DNA of 64,000 nucleotides from Azorinus chamasolen (lineage: Eukaryota; Mollusca; Bivalvia; Cardiida; Solecurtidae). Below are positions 1 to 8,064 of this stretch, one piece after another; the stretch's first letter is position 1, and every line of letters starts with the position of its first letter. The stretch spans positions 15,068,526-15,132,525 of the forward strand of contig OY755247.1 of the NCBI GenBank assembly GCA_963576725.1, given 5' to 3'. The translations under genes and the position numbers were made by a program. The notes beneath the pieces are model-generated. The model did no database searches, was not told where the DNA came from, and saw only the letters and a program-made list of their open reading frames with translations.

Positions 1-846
1 ATCCGCCTCAATACAGAACTAAGGAAACTAGCTAAATCAGATTTTGAAAAAGATTTCTATAAATTAATGAATTGTTCAGTATTCGGTAAAACTATGGAAA
101 ACCTAAGAAAAAGAGTAGATATAAAACTTATAAAAACGGATGGAAGCCAAAATGAAAAACTTAGAAAAATAATAGCCAAACCAATTTTTAACAGACGTGT
201 TAAATTCTCTGATAAACTGTCAGCAGTACATGTAAATAAAACAAAATTAAAATTAGACAAACCGATTTATGTAGGATTCTCTATTCTAGATTTATCGAAA
301 GAGTTAATGTACGATTGGTATTACAACACATTGAAAAAAAGATATAATGAAAATTGTATATTACTTTACACCGACACGGATAGTTTATTAGTAGAAATAA
401 AAACCGAAGACGTTTATAAAGATATGTCAGAAATGAAAGATGAATATGATCTATCCGATTATCCTAAAGATCACTTCTTACACGATGAAAAAAATAAAAA
501 AGTAATAGGGAAATTTAAAGACGAATGCGCGGGTGTTCCGATAGCCGAATATGTAGGTCTAAGACCTAAACTATATTCGGTATTGAGAGCGGATGAACGA
601 GTTATAAAAAAATCGAAAGGAACAAAAAAATATGTGATTGAAAAAGAAATAACCCATGAAAACTATAAAGACGCATTATTTAATAGAAAAAGATACTCTC
701 ACAAAATGAACATGCTAAGATCCCATAACCACAATATATACGGAGTGACGGTAAATAAAATAACGCTTTCTCCACACGATACCAAAAGATATATATCGTC
801 AGATGGAATTACGACGTACGGGTATGGGTATCAGCTGGAACGATAA
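1..846 (+). CDS. PolB: Protein-primed family B DNA polymerase, C-terminal part (5' truncated by window)
   Basis: C-terminal 281 residues of a Polinton DNA polymerase that would copy the element by protein-primed synthesis. The frame is open from base 1, so the start lies outside the window. Palm motif B is seen at fragment residues 21-30 (KLMNCSVFGK). Motif C, the metal-binding YTDTDS, is at residues 123-128. A downstream GLRPKLYS segment corresponds to the KxY-type motif typical of Polinton polymerases. Both catalytic aspartates of DTD are present, so this part looks functional. Its 3' end overlaps the 3' end of the convergent integrase gene by 38 bp. The exonuclease domain and terminal-protein region are not in view. 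Confidence 0.95.
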   Translation: MRLNTELRKLAKSDFEKDFYKLMNCSVFGKTMENLRKRVDIKLIKTDGSQNEKLRKIIAKPIFNRRVKFSDKLSAVHVNKTKLKLDKPIYVGFSILDLSKELMYDWYYNTLKKRYNENCILLYTDTDSLLVEIKTEDVYKDMSEMKDEYDLSDYPKDHFLHDEKNKKVIGKFKDECAGVPIAEYVGLRPKLYSVLRADERVIKKSKGTKKYVIEKEITHENYKDALFNRKRYSHKMNMLRSHNHNIYGVTVNKITLSPHDTKRYISSDGITTYGYGYQLER

Positions 847-1708
847 GTAATTCTTCTTTAACGAAACCTCTCTGTGGTGCGGGAGATTTCAAATAATAAA
901 CTCTTATCCCTTGCGTAATAATATGATAATCTATATTATGAATATCGACCGACCATATTGGGTCGGTAGCTCTTCTCTTACCACCTCCTTCTAATTCTCC
1001 GGGTTGATATAAATATCTAACGTTCGCGAGTGGACATATTTCAGTATCAACTTTTCTCGTTATAATTGGAGAAGGTTTTTTCGTCTCATTATTCAAAGCC
1101 TTAACGACGTTCGGTAATCTCTTAACCCATTCTCTATTTCTTTCCCGCGTTTCGATCTCCTTAGCGTACTGATAACCGAACAATCTTTCGGCCAAAGTTC
1201 TATTAAATCTCTCTACTATTCCTTGATCTCTATGTATCTCTCTTCTACCTCTTCTTATTTTAACATTACGTTTAGCCATTAGTTGAGAAACAACGCCCAT
1301 AAATTCACTACCTGGGTCAACTTGTAATAGTTTAGGATAGTTCAAATGTCTTTTATAAATCTTCTCAAAAGCGGCGGCAACTTCTTTACTGTCTTTCGAT
1401 GTCAATGGTTCTGCTTCTTTATATCTCGTTCCCGCATCTACTAATGTCAATGCGTACTTGTACGTTTTATTTTTAACTCTATCAAAAGGTAAGAACAGCA
1501 AATCGGCTTGATGTACTTCGTTCTTCGCAGACACGTCAAATTTTGGTCGTATTATCTTTTTAGGTTCGGGTAAATATATCTGCCACACAGCTTGTTTATT
1601 TAGAAATTCTAACGCTCGTTTATTACTAACTTTGGCTTCTTTAGCTAACTTACTAACGGCCGTCTTACCTTTCCAAAATCCTTTAGGACTATAGTATATT
1701 TTTTCCAT
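809..1708 (-). CDS. INT: Polinton integrase (retroviral-type DDE, rve fold)
   Basis: Integrase that would insert the element into host DNA. From the ATG at 1708 it is 299 aa. The N-terminus is a helical region with a WKG...AVSKLAKEA pattern and a WQIYLP segment, with no HHCC zinc finger. The catalytic triad is D69 (HQAD), D131 (VDPGSEF) and E166 (GIVERFNRTL); D131 and E166 are 35 residues apart, the classic D,D35E spacing. A basic C-terminal part follows (GGKRRATDP). The longer frame from 1714 would need a GTG start, so ATG 1708 is preferred; it is also preceded by an A-run. It lies 2 bp from the upstream gene's stop and converges on polB. All three acidic residues are intact. Confidence 0.95.
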   Translation of the reverse strand: MEKIYYSPKGFWKGKTAVSKLAKEAKVSNKRALEFLNKQAVWQIYLPEPKKIIRPKFDVSAKNEVHQADLLFLPFDRVKNKTYKYALTLVDAGTRYKEAEPLTSKDSKEVAAAFEKIYKRHLNYPKLLQVDPGSEFMGVVSQLMAKRNVKIRRGRREIHRDQGIVERFNRTLAERLFGYQYAKEIETRERNREWVKRLPNVVKALNNETKKPSPIITRKVDTEICPLANVRYLYQPGELEGGGKRRATDPIWSVDIHNIDYHIITQGIRVYYLKSPAPQRGFVKEELLIVPADTHTRTS

Positions 1709-1710
1709 TT

Positions 1711-2052
1711 TCACGGGAAAATTAAATCATAAGCGTGATATTTATTCTTCTTGTTATTCTTACACGGTTTCAATCCGAGCGGTCTAACGTAAAAAGGTGG
1801 ATCTTTATCCTCTATCTTAGTAGCGAGGTGCCAAGGACACCACACTTTTACATCGCCTTTGAGAGTTAATATCGTACTTTCGCCATTTCTCGTTTGAACT
1901 GTTATATAGTCAACGATTGTATAGATTTTATTTTTTTCCAAATCGGACCATTTCTTTGTATTATATTCGCTTTGTTCTTTTAACATTTCTTCAAATTCTT
2001 CTTCCGTGATTTCTTTTTGCATTTGTGCTTTACTTTGCTCTTGTGCGCTCAT
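1711..2052 (-). CDS. Small Polinton protein, possible OB-fold ssDNA-binding protein
   Basis: 113 aa. The N-terminus is acidic and Gln-rich. A compact beta-rich middle follows (about residues 35-95), with a pattern like WSDLEKNKIYTIVDYI, then short strands, a WCPW motif and a C-terminal YHAYDLIF strand. The alternation of strands after a 'DLE.GK.Y.V' opening resembles OB-fold proteins in other Polintons, so a single-strand DNA-binding role in replication is plausible. That is inference; no catalytic motif is seen. It sits directly upstream of the integrase (2-bp gap). Its ATG is preceded by TTAAATA, the same leader as the next gene. Confidence 0.6.
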   Translation of the reverse strand: MSAQEQSKAQMQKEITEEEFEEMLKEQSEYNTKKWSDLEKNKIYTIVDYITVQTRNGESTILTLKGDVKVWCPWHLATKIEDKDPPFYVRPLGLKPCKNNKKNKYHAYDLIFP

Positions 2053-2069
2053 TTATTTAATATAGAAAA

Positions 2070-2492
2070 TCAATTATATAATTTCCAAGCGACAAACCCG
2101 GTTAATGCCATGCCACCGATAACGAAAACGAGTTCTCTATTCTTTTGGTCTTCCGATGGAGTATAAAAATCGCTTAATTTAGGTTCCGGTGGTAACGCTT
2201 GAAGTTCTTTTCCGGTCGAATAATAATACTGTTTCATAGCCGTATCGACATCGTCAAATGTTTTCTCGGAGTGATGTTCTTTTTTCATCACCTCATTAAT
2301 ATAATCTAATCTTTGAGTTCTTTTTTTATTCCAATCCGCTTGTTCCCGTTCTAATTGTTCCATCGCTTTATCGTGCCTTTCTCTTTCTTCATTCGAATCA
2401 CCATCTATTTTTTTAAATAAATAATTACTACCGCTAAAAGCAAACGCACTCGTAATAGCTCCTCCAACCATCATCGCTATCGCGCTCGCCAT
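2070..2492 (-). CDS. Conserved Polinton membrane protein with coiled coil (unknown function)
   Basis: 140 aa with a hydrophobic N-terminal segment (about residues 3-26), a charged helical middle predicted as coiled coil (about 32-80, rich in E/R/K), and a C-terminal membrane segment (about 119-138). Proteins of this layout, with an N-terminal ASAIAMMVGGA-type helix and a LSDFY...SEDQKNRE stretch, are familiar to me from cnidarian and mollusc Polintons. No enzymatic motif is seen. A virion membrane or entry role is possible but is inference. The gene is 17 bp from its neighbour and has leader TTAAATAAATG. Confidence 0.7.
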   Translation of the reverse strand: MASAIAMMVGGAITSAFAFSGSNYLFKKIDGDSNEERERHDKAMEQLEREQADWNKKRTQRLDYINEVMKKEHHSEKTFDDVDTAMKQYYYSTGKELQALPPEPKLSDFYTPSEDQKNRELVFVIGGMALTGFVAWKLYN

Positions 2493-2513
2493 TTATTTAA
2501 TTAAAAAATAAAA

Positions 2514-2732
2514 CTAGGATTCCCATTTACTTTGAGGTCGATATTCTACTGGAGCTGGAATCAACTTAATAATTTCCCAAATAGTTAAACCTGTTAATAA
2601 AATACCGGTAACAATAGGTAAAAAATTACTTTTCTTTTCTTTATTAGGAACCATGTAATTTGAATAATCTTCAACATCTAAATATAAGAAATCATACTTT
2701 ACACATACTTTAATTGGTATTACTCTTTCCAA
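2514..2732 (-). CDS. Short single-pass membrane protein; start codon uncertain (TTG in place of ATG)
   Basis: The open frame starts at 2732 with TTG. The A-run leader that marks the other starts of this element lies exactly there (TTTAAAAAATTG), and an 18-bp gap to the upstream gene fits the packing. This suggests an ATG mutated to TTG or a non-ATG start. The first in-frame ATG is at 2654 and would give a 46-aa protein (MVPNKEKK...) lacking the first 26 residues and without the leader. Either form keeps one transmembrane helix (LPIVTGILLTGLTIWEIIKLI) and a polar C-terminus. No function recognised. Confidence 0.5.
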   Translation of the reverse strand: MERVIPIKVCVKYDFLYLDVEDYSNYMVPNKEKKSNFLPIVTGILLTGLTIWEIIKLIPAPVEYRPQSKWES

Positions 2733-2750
2733 TTTTTTAAAAATAAAAAA

Positions 2751-2981
2751 CTACTTCATAATATCAGCCGGTATAATACCCTGTTTAACTAACATATCTT
2801 TAGTTACCATCGCGAGTAATATATCTATAGATAACATTCCGATATCGCTCATATTAAAATCTACTTTAGGTGGTTGTCTTTTAAATAGTTTTCTACCTAT
2901 TTCGGAATATCCGACAGTTAATAACGTTTCTACTCCGGCGTGATATAACGTATTCACTATTTGTTTTTCATCTGCAGACAT
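2751..2981 (-). CDS. Small conserved Polinton protein (76 aa)
   Basis: 76 aa, largely helical, with moderately hydrophobic stretches (VETLLTVGYSEIG and DIGMLSIDILLAMVTKDMLV) and the C-terminal motif KQGIIPADIM. I recognise this kind of small protein next to the capsid/ATPase block of metazoan Polintons, but know no function. The ATG at 2981 is preceded by TTTTAAAAA. It probably belongs to the set of small virion or membrane proteins around it. Confidence 0.65.
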   Translation of the reverse strand: MSADEKQIVNTLYHAGVETLLTVGYSEIGRKLFKRQPPKVDFNMSDIGMLSIDILLAMVTKDMLVKQGIIPADIMK

Positions 2982-2998
2982 TTTTTAAAAGGAAAAAA

Positions 2999-3313
2999 TT
3001 AATTAAATTCGAACGGGTCATATTCTTCTTTCTTTTCCTTTTCGATGGAAGCGACCGCTTTGGTTACGCTTTGGTTCCGATTAGGTTCCGATTTGGTTAC
3101 GAAAAAATATAATCCTAATCCGACAACTCCTATTGATATATATAATGGTACGTAATTTGGTTTCTCCTCGTGTTTCGATTTTTCATCCGAATCATCATCC
3201 GAATCTTTCGTTATTTCTTTTCTTTTTAATTCGGCTTTTAATTTTTTAGCTTCTACACCTTTCTTACCCGCGGCTACTCGTTTCGGGTCTTTAGTTTTTT
3301 CTTCGTTATTCAT
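2999..3313 (-). CDS. Basic single-pass membrane protein (104 aa)
   Basis: 104 aa. The N-terminal third is strongly basic (DPKRVAAGKKGVEAKKLKAE), followed by an acidic linker (SDDDSDEKSKHEE), one transmembrane helix (about residues 54-70, VPLYISIGVVGLGLYFFV) and a charged tail. The basic motif with a membrane anchor recurs in other animal Polintons; a nucleic-acid or core-tethering role is conceivable but unproven. The start overlaps the 3' end of the upstream 190-aa gene by 8 bp. Its leader is ATATAAAAAATG. Confidence 0.65.
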   Translation of the reverse strand: MNNEEKTKDPKRVAAGKKGVEAKKLKAELKRKEITKDSDDDSDEKSKHEEKPNYVPLYISIGVVGLGLYFFVTKSEPNRNQSVTKAVASIEKEKKEEYDPFEFN

Positions 3314-3878
3314 TTTTTATATCTAAATCTTGATCACTCTTGTCGAATCGAATATGTTTTACCGTCGTTAACATCGCGGTAAAAGGCGCTAAATACATTC
3401 CGTATTTATAATATAGTTCGCAACATGAAGTAGTCAAAGCGTGATTAATAAAAGGATCTTCCTCTAAGTCTTGTATTAGTTTAGGAGGATTATCAACGTT
3501 AAAATACTTTGAAACGCTCATGACATATAAATTAATAAAAGCATTACCTAACGTTTTAGTCATACTAGCTCCTAATCTAGCTTCGTATCTACAGTATAGT
3601 TTGTTTATTTGTTCTAATGTCATTTCGTCGATATCCGAGAGTTGTAACTCTCTTCCGAGATATTGTTTACTACTGCCACCGGCTACAATAGACGATAATC
3701 TTTCACGTTTTTTTTCTTCTTCAACATCTTCAACATCTTTTCCAGTTACTTCGGTTAATAATTCTTCGGCGTTCATTTTATATAATATATTTTTCAATTT
3801 AAAATAATTAAATATCACATATCCGACTAATGATAAGACCGTAGTATTTGTTATAATTGTTAGTATTTCCAATAGCAT
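3306..3878 (-). CDS. Conserved Polinton protein of unknown function (190 aa)
   Basis: 190 aa with a hydrophobic N-terminal helix (about residues 2-25), an acidic coiled stretch (EDVEDVEEEKKRERL) and a conserved helical domain including LCRYEARLGASMTKTLG, LIQDLEEDPFINHAL and YYKYGMYLAPFTAMLTT (written here as separate pieces; the first reads LYCRYEARLG in the protein). This domain is familiar from cnidarian Polintons, with no known function. A second in-frame ATG at residue 35 could start a form without the membrane helix. The ATG at 3878 has the leader CTAAAAA and abuts the 20-bp repeat array, so the promoter of this gene lies within or beside the array. Confidence 0.7.
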   Translation of the reverse strand: MLLEILTIITNTTVLSLVGYVIFNYFKLKNILYKMNAEELLTEVTGKDVEDVEEEKKRERLSSIVAGGSSKQYLGRELQLSDIDEMTLEQINKLYCRYEARLGASMTKTLGNAFINLYVMSVSKYFNVDNPPKLIQDLEEDPFINHALTTSCCELYYKYGMYLAPFTAMLTTVKHIRFDKSDQDLDIKNE

Positions 3879-3885
3879 TTTTTAG

Positions 3886-4249
3886 CAAATGCTTTTTAGC
3901 AATGCTTTAATGCTTTTAGCAAATGCTTTAATGCTTTTAGCAAATGATTTAATGCTTTTAGCAAATGCTTAATGCTTTTAGCAAATGCTTTAATGCTTTT
4001 AGCAAATGCTTTAATGCTTTTAGCAAATGCTTTAATGCTTTTAGCAAATGCTTAATGATTTAGCAAATGCTTTTTAGCAAATGCTTTAATGCTTTTAGCA
4101 AATGCTTTAATGCTTTTAGCAAATGCTTTTAGCAAATGCTTTAATGCTTTTAGCAAATGCTTAATGCTTTTAGCAAATGCTTTAATGCTTTTAGCAAATG
4201 CTTAATGATTTAGCAAATGCTTTTAGCAAATGCTTTTAGCAAATGCTTA
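3886..4249. repeat. AT-rich tandem array, units about 13-21 bp
   Basis: Roughly twenty units built on TTTTAGCAAATGC, most extended with TTTAATGC. It occupies the only long gap in the structural gene block, between the ATPase and the 190-aa gene. The stop codon of the ATPase is supplied by the last unit (TTAA at 4247-4250). On the minus strand the unit reads GCATTTGCTAAAAGCAT, close to the leader of the 190-aa gene (GCATTTGCTAAAAAATGC), so the array probably grew from that leader. Its role is unknown: slippage product, terminator, or replication/packaging site. Confidence 0.9.
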
Positions 4250-4876
4250 ATCGACTAACCAATAATTCGTAGGTTGATCCGTTATCAATATTAATTTACG
4301 ATGCTTCTTTTTTTTTAGTTCTTCTTTAATTCTTTGACGTTCTTCCATAGTAGGAATAACGTCATTTTCTCTTAGACAATTTTCGAAACTGTCTCTATCT
4401 TTCATGTAGAACATACAAACCCATTTAGTTTGTTCTCTCAGATCTTTTAATACGGAATTGTATCTCTGAGATATAACCCATACCGATTGTTCCGCGTGCC
4501 TACCGGAAAAAGCTAATTCCGAAAGCATGTCCTTTTTTTTAGTTAATTCTTTCGTAGCGCTACAATCGTCAATAACGTATAACGTCGAATAACCGGCGTA
4601 TTTATTAAAGAACATTCTTAATAATTCTTGTAGTTTCTCTTCTTCATTAACGATAGGATTAACGATTATTATATTTTTTGTTTTAGGTTTCCTGACATCT
4701 CCGATCCACTCACGATTTTTATAAGCTTTATTCCATAGAATAGTAGGACACAATATAACTATGTATTCGAATATTTTATAATATTCATTTTCTAGAAGAT
4801 CGAGTACGAACTCAGTCTTCCCGCATCCCGTTTGACCGCATATAATCGCCGAATGAGGAAATTTCGGTAGCTCCAT
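4247..4876 (-). CDS. ATP: A32/FtsK-HerA-type DNA packaging ATPase
   Basis: 209 aa. P-loop NTPase predicted to pump element DNA into capsids. Walker A is GQTGCGKT at residues 14-21. Walker B is YVIDD at residues 100-104, followed by C-S-A. A downstream strand ending in SQ (VWVISQ, about 131-137) fits a sensor position. Size and motif spacing match Polinton and adintovirus ATPases. The C-terminus (TNYWLVD) runs into a stop provided by the repeat array, so it could have been reshaped there. The ATG is preceded by TTATTAAAAA. It lies 10 bp from the capsid gene, and the pair ATPase-MCP is the usual morphogenesis module. Confidence 0.95.
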   Translation of the reverse strand: MELPKFPHSAIICGQTGCGKTEFVLDLLENEYYKIFEYIVILCPTILWNKAYKNREWIGDVRKPKTKNIIIVNPIVNEEEKLQELLRMFFNKYAGYSTLYVIDDCSATKELTKKKDMLSELAFSGRHAEQSVWVISQRYNSVLKDLREQTKWVCMFYMKDRDSFENCLRENDVIPTMEERQRIKEELKKKKHRKLILITDQPTNYWLVD

Positions 4877-4886
4877 TTTTTAATAA

Positions 4887-6152
4887 TTAATAATTAACTT
4901 CTTTAAATCTTCCATCTTCAAAATTAATTTGCGCGTCTTGTATAACGAATAGATAAAGGTTTATTAATTCGTCTTCTCCTCCTTCTTTCGTTATTTGTAT
5001 CGTAATTCCTTCGGAGGCATTCTCAATTCGCCTTCCCGAACCGTGTAGCGAGTTATCATCCGTTGCGCGTAAATCGAGCCATAACGCGTAATTACTGGTA
5101 AGATATTTTTCAATTGTCGTATTAGTGAAGACCGTATCTTTTAAAACGGAATTCGTTATTTTATTTCGTTTAGAATTCATAGCAAAAAATTTATTTATTT
5201 CGTCCCATTGTTGATAAGCTTTCATTCCTTGACTGTATAGTTGATTCGGAACTCCTTCTATCGTAATCTCTACTTTCGTTATTTTTGGATTGAAATAAGT
5301 TTCGGTGTTCGTTCTTTCGGGATCCTCGAATAACATCAGGACCCCTTTCATACTTCTAGCCGGAACATTTAAATTAATGTTCCATAAAGTATCTGACTTA
5401 TTTTTAGTTATCTTCCTATGTCTTAGTATTCTGTCGTACAAAATAACCATTTTACCGGAAACTTGTTGTCTTATTTGTCTAGATAATTCGGTGTCGGAAA
5501 CCATATCGAATTCTAAACAAATATTACTTATTTTATAACTCGCATCTTTATCCGTCGAGTTAATAACTTTATTATAATCGTTGAAAGTAAGTTCGTATTC
5601 GAGTCTATCGCCGAGACCGGACTGATAAAATGGCATATGCGTTTCTAATAGTTCGAAGTCTAACGGAATACAAAATCTATTTTTATACGCGTCCGCTATA
5701 GCTTCGTCTTCTTTGTCCGCACCAGCATTTCCCGCTCCAACTCTGTGTTTTAACATGTTTACTTTACCAAGACCTTGATAAGCCATGTTCGCGCGTTCGG
5801 TAGGCGTTTTCCATAAATCGACGTAACAATGATAAATATCGCTATCATCTATTGACATAACTTCATTTCCGCTTATACGAATGGTAGTTTTTTTAATTAT
5901 AGATCTTCCTATGTTTTGATATATAGTAGAATTTACGTCCGTAGATTTAATTTCTATTTCGAAAGCTAATCTAACCGTTCCGGGTACTATAACGTCGTTA
6001 CTACTTAGATTAGGGAATCTCACTAATAACTGTTGATTCTGATCGATAGTAGAAGGATTATTAGTTATTACGACGCTCTGTCTAATCCCTTTTACTCCTC
6101 TAGGTTCCCTAATTTTTCTGTAAGGATTTAATTTTTCGCCGTAGGAAGACAT
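4887..6152 (-). CDS. MCP: Major capsid protein candidate (double jelly roll, hexon-like)
   Basis: 421 aa from the ATG at 6152. The frame continues upstream only to a TTG at 6185 that overlaps the next gene and lacks the A-run leader; ATG 6152 has the leader TTAAAAATG, so it is chosen. The protein is beta-rich and soluble, without membrane segments, and of the length of Polinton MCPs. Stretches such as VPGTVRLAFEIEI, FCIPLDFELLE, DRLEYELTF and WNINLNVPARSMKGVLMLF look like the strands of two successive jelly rolls. Identification rests on size, beta pattern and position between the ATPase and the fibre/penton genes; a structure prediction would settle it. Confidence 0.85.
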   Translation of the reverse strand: MSSYGEKLNPYRKIREPRGVKGIRQSVVITNNPSTIDQNQQLLVRFPNLSSNDVIVPGTVRLAFEIEIKSTDVNSTIYQNIGRSIIKKTTIRISGNEVMSIDDSDIYHCYVDLWKTPTERANMAYQGLGKVNMLKHRVGAGNAGADKEDEAIADAYKNRFCIPLDFELLETHMPFYQSGLGDRLEYELTFNDYNKVINSTDKDASYKISNICLEFDMVSDTELSRQIRQQVSGKMVILYDRILRHRKITKNKSDTLWNINLNVPARSMKGVLMLFEDPERTNTETYFNPKITKVEITIEGVPNQLYSQGMKAYQQWDEINKFFAMNSKRNKITNSVLKDTVFTNTTIEKYLTSNYALWLDLRATDDNSLHGSGRRIENASEGITIQITKEGGEDELINLYLFVIQDAQINFEDGRFKEVNY

Positions 6153-6168
6153 TTTTAAGGGGTTTTTT

Positions 6169-6786
6169 TTAGTACGATAATTCAATTATCATTGACGCAA
6201 CCGTATTAACGCACGTAGAATTATATGTTTTAGAAACGAAATTGATTACGTCGAGAGGTTCAATCTGTAACGGTATAGCGAAACGTGCCGCGGCGCTCGG
6301 AAAAATACCCAAAGACACGCCATATTTCGGTTGTTCAATTCCATTAATAGATACCGCAATGGCTACATTATCATTGTCCGTTCTTTTACTCGATAACCCT
6401 AACCCCATTATCAAACCGGTCCTTCCCGTCACGTAACCGACCCCTTCTTCTCTACCGGCGTTACCGAAACTAAATACTTTTCCGTCCTTTAATGCACCCT
6501 TACTTTCGGCGCATATGCTTATCGTCTTCTTCGTACTAATACTATCCCTCAATTTATTAATTTCTTCTTTCCTTTCTAAATTATCGGCGTGTTGTCTATT
6601 AGATAACTGCGGAACTACGCCCCTAAATTTATTAATTTCTTCTTTCAGCGCTAAATTATCGGCATGTTGTCTATTAGATAACTGCGGAACTAAAACGTGC
6701 CTCACATGATTAATTTCTTTTTCAAGTTCTGAATTATTAGAACTAACACCTTTATATATTATTTTTTTAGTTCCAAATATACTCAT
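6169..6786 (-). CDS. Fibre-like protein 1: coiled-coil repeats plus beta head
   Basis: 205 aa. Begins MSIFGTKK. Residues about 18-85 contain tandem repeats of roughly 25 aa around E(E/K)EIN...R..VPQLSNRQHADNL, with heptad-like hydrophobic spacing, as in a trimeric shaft. The C-terminal domain (about 95-205) is beta-rich with GKVFSFGN, VSINGIEQPKYGV, PLDVINFVSKT and TCVNTVAS. The same head and N-terminus recur in the neighbouring gene, so the two are paralogs. A receptor-binding fibre on penton vertices is the likely job, by analogy with adenovirus; this is inference. The leader is ATTAAAAATG. Confidence 0.7.
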   Translation of the reverse strand: MSIFGTKKIIYKGVSSNNSELEKEINHVRHVLVPQLSNRQHADNLALKEEINKFRGVVPQLSNRQHADNLERKEEINKLRDSISTKKTISICAESKGALKDGKVFSFGNAGREEGVGYVTGRTGLIMGLGLSSKRTDNDNVAIAVSINGIEQPKYGVSLGIFPSAAARFAIPLQIEPLDVINFVSKTYNSTCVNTVASMIIELSY

Positions 6787-6801
6787 TTTTAATATTATAA
6801 T

Positions 6802-7398
6802 TTAATTAATGATATTTCTTTTAATGTATTCGTCATCCACTACTAATTTAATTATAATAGATACCACCGTATTAATACACGTAGGATTATTAGATTTACT
6901 AATAAAATTAATTACGTTAAGAGGAGAAACTAAAAAATATGGATTTATATAGATAGAATTTATAGGTAAATCGTTAGTTTTAATACTACATTCCGGTTTT
7001 TCTACTCCATCGATAGTTAACATTACGTGTATTTCGTTGTCGAAAAACTTCGAACCCTCGTTAGTTCTTTGAGTAGATATAGAAATTTTAAGTATTTTAC
7101 CCCAACTTCCCAATACTAAACCAACATTTTTATCTTTACCTCCGTTACCGAAACTAAATACTTTTCCTTTATATAATATCCCGGAACTTTCCGCGTATAC
7201 GATTATCTCTTTTTCGTTTCTAATTACTTTTTTAAGCTCATGATAATCCGAAATATGACCAGAAATAACATTTCGTATTACGGTGTTCTCTAAATAGTTT
7301 TTTTGATCGATTATAACTTTATTAATTTTTTTAATTTCTTCTTTTAATTCCGAATTATCTTCGTATTTTATATTTTTCTTAGTTCCGAATATACTCAT
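6802..7398 (-). CDS. Fibre-like protein 2 (paralog of the neighbouring gene)
   Basis: 198 aa from the ATG at 7398; a longer frame to 7431 would need a TTG start and is not preferred. It shares the N-terminus MSIFGTKK and a C-terminal beta head with its neighbour (GKVFSFGNGG, TIDGVEKPEC, PLNVINFISKS, TCINTVVS) but lacks the 25-aa shaft repeats, having one short helical stretch instead (ELKEEIKKINKVI). The head has diverged strongly outside these motifs. The ATG overlaps the stop of the penton gene by 4 bp. Likely a second attachment protein of the same virion; function inferred. Confidence 0.7.
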   Translation of the reverse strand: MSIFGTKKNIKYEDNSELKEEIKKINKVIIDQKNYLENTVIRNVISGHISDYHELKKVIRNEKEIIVYAESSGILYKGKVFSFGNGGKDKNVGLVLGSWGKILKISISTQRTNEGSKFFDNEIHVMLTIDGVEKPECSIKTNDLPINSIYINPYFLVSPLNVINFISKSNNPTCINTVVSIIIKLVVDDEYIKRNIIN

Positions 7399-8048
7399 TT
7401 TAAAGGATAATCTTTTAACTCTAAAACGCAATTAACCGGTAGACGATTAACTATTTTTTTGTTATTTTCGTCCCTTATTTCTAATTTTAATTCGGTTATA
7501 GCGTCATTAATTAAACTTTTATATTCGGGATGTTCGAATCTAATCGTAGTTATATCTCCGAATTCTTTATTTTCTACGGGAATAACAGCTAACAAGGTAC
7601 TAGGATTACCGTCTAGAAAATTATGAGAAGTACTAACTTGTTCCAAATGAACGTACAACGATTTATAGATAGCGAAATCTATACTTTTATCACCGATGTG
7701 TATATCATTAGCTATAAATTTACGTTTATCAAATCCTAATATAGAGTTCAAATCTTTACTTAATCTTAATTCTTGAGTAGTAATTAACGACGCTATTCCA
7801 TTAGTTTCGTTAACAGTTAAGGTAATATTATAAGTTTTTAAAAAATCCGATAATTGTTGAAAACTATAATAACCATCTGGAATTTGAATAGGTCTCTCGC
7901 CCACCTTTTGTACATATTCGTTAACGATATTATACCAACCTACACCGTACGTAATACATTTCAATCCGATACATTTATTTCCATTTCTATTATCGATATA
8001 TTGTTGTAAGTTAATAGTTTTATCAATGTTAGAAATTGTATGATGCAT
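7395..8048 (-). CDS. Minor capsid (penton, single jelly roll) candidate
   Basis: 217 aa, beta-rich, no membrane segment. It contains IPDGYYSFQQLSDFL near residue 55, LGFDKRKF, a central YVHLEQV strand followed by GNPSTLLAVIPV, and a C-terminal part ending ELKLEIRDENNK...LPVNCVLEL. That order (ligand-like strand, 'LL AVIPV', 'F E HPEY', 'L.I.DEN') is what I recall for penton proteins of animal Polintons. It stands next to the fibre-like genes, as expected of a vertex protein. The leader is CATAAAAAATG, and the start lies 16 bp from the divergent + strand gene. Confidence 0.7.
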   Translation of the reverse strand: MHHTISNIDKTINLQQYIDNRNGNKCIGLKCITYGVGWYNIVNEYVQKVGERPIQIPDGYYSFQQLSDFLKTYNITLTVNETNGIASLITTQELRLSKDLNSILGFDKRKFIANDIHIGDKSIDFAIYKSLYVHLEQVSTSHNFLDGNPSTLLAVIPVENKEFGDITTIRFEHPEYKSLINDAITELKLEIRDENNKKIVNRLPVNCVLELKDYPLK

Positions 8049-8064
8049 TTTTTATGTTTAAAAA
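8049..8064. promoter_or_regulatory. 16-bp divergent intergenic region between two start codons
   Basis: Only 16 bp separate the ATG of the minus-strand penton candidate from the ATG of the plus-strand 450-aa gene. Both directions show an A-run touching the ATG (ATAAAAAATG and TTTAAAAAATG). Any core promoter must therefore overlap the opposite coding region or be the A-run itself. Confidence 0.6.

Noticed and set aside
3886..4249. Regular short repeats resembling a CRISPR array
   Set aside because: There are no spacers of constant length, and units and linkers are the same sequence; animal/viral context. It is a simple tandem repeat.
6153..6185. Longer major capsid frame starting at 6185
   Set aside because: It needs a TTG start, overlaps the upstream gene and lacks the A-run leader found at the ATG at 6152.
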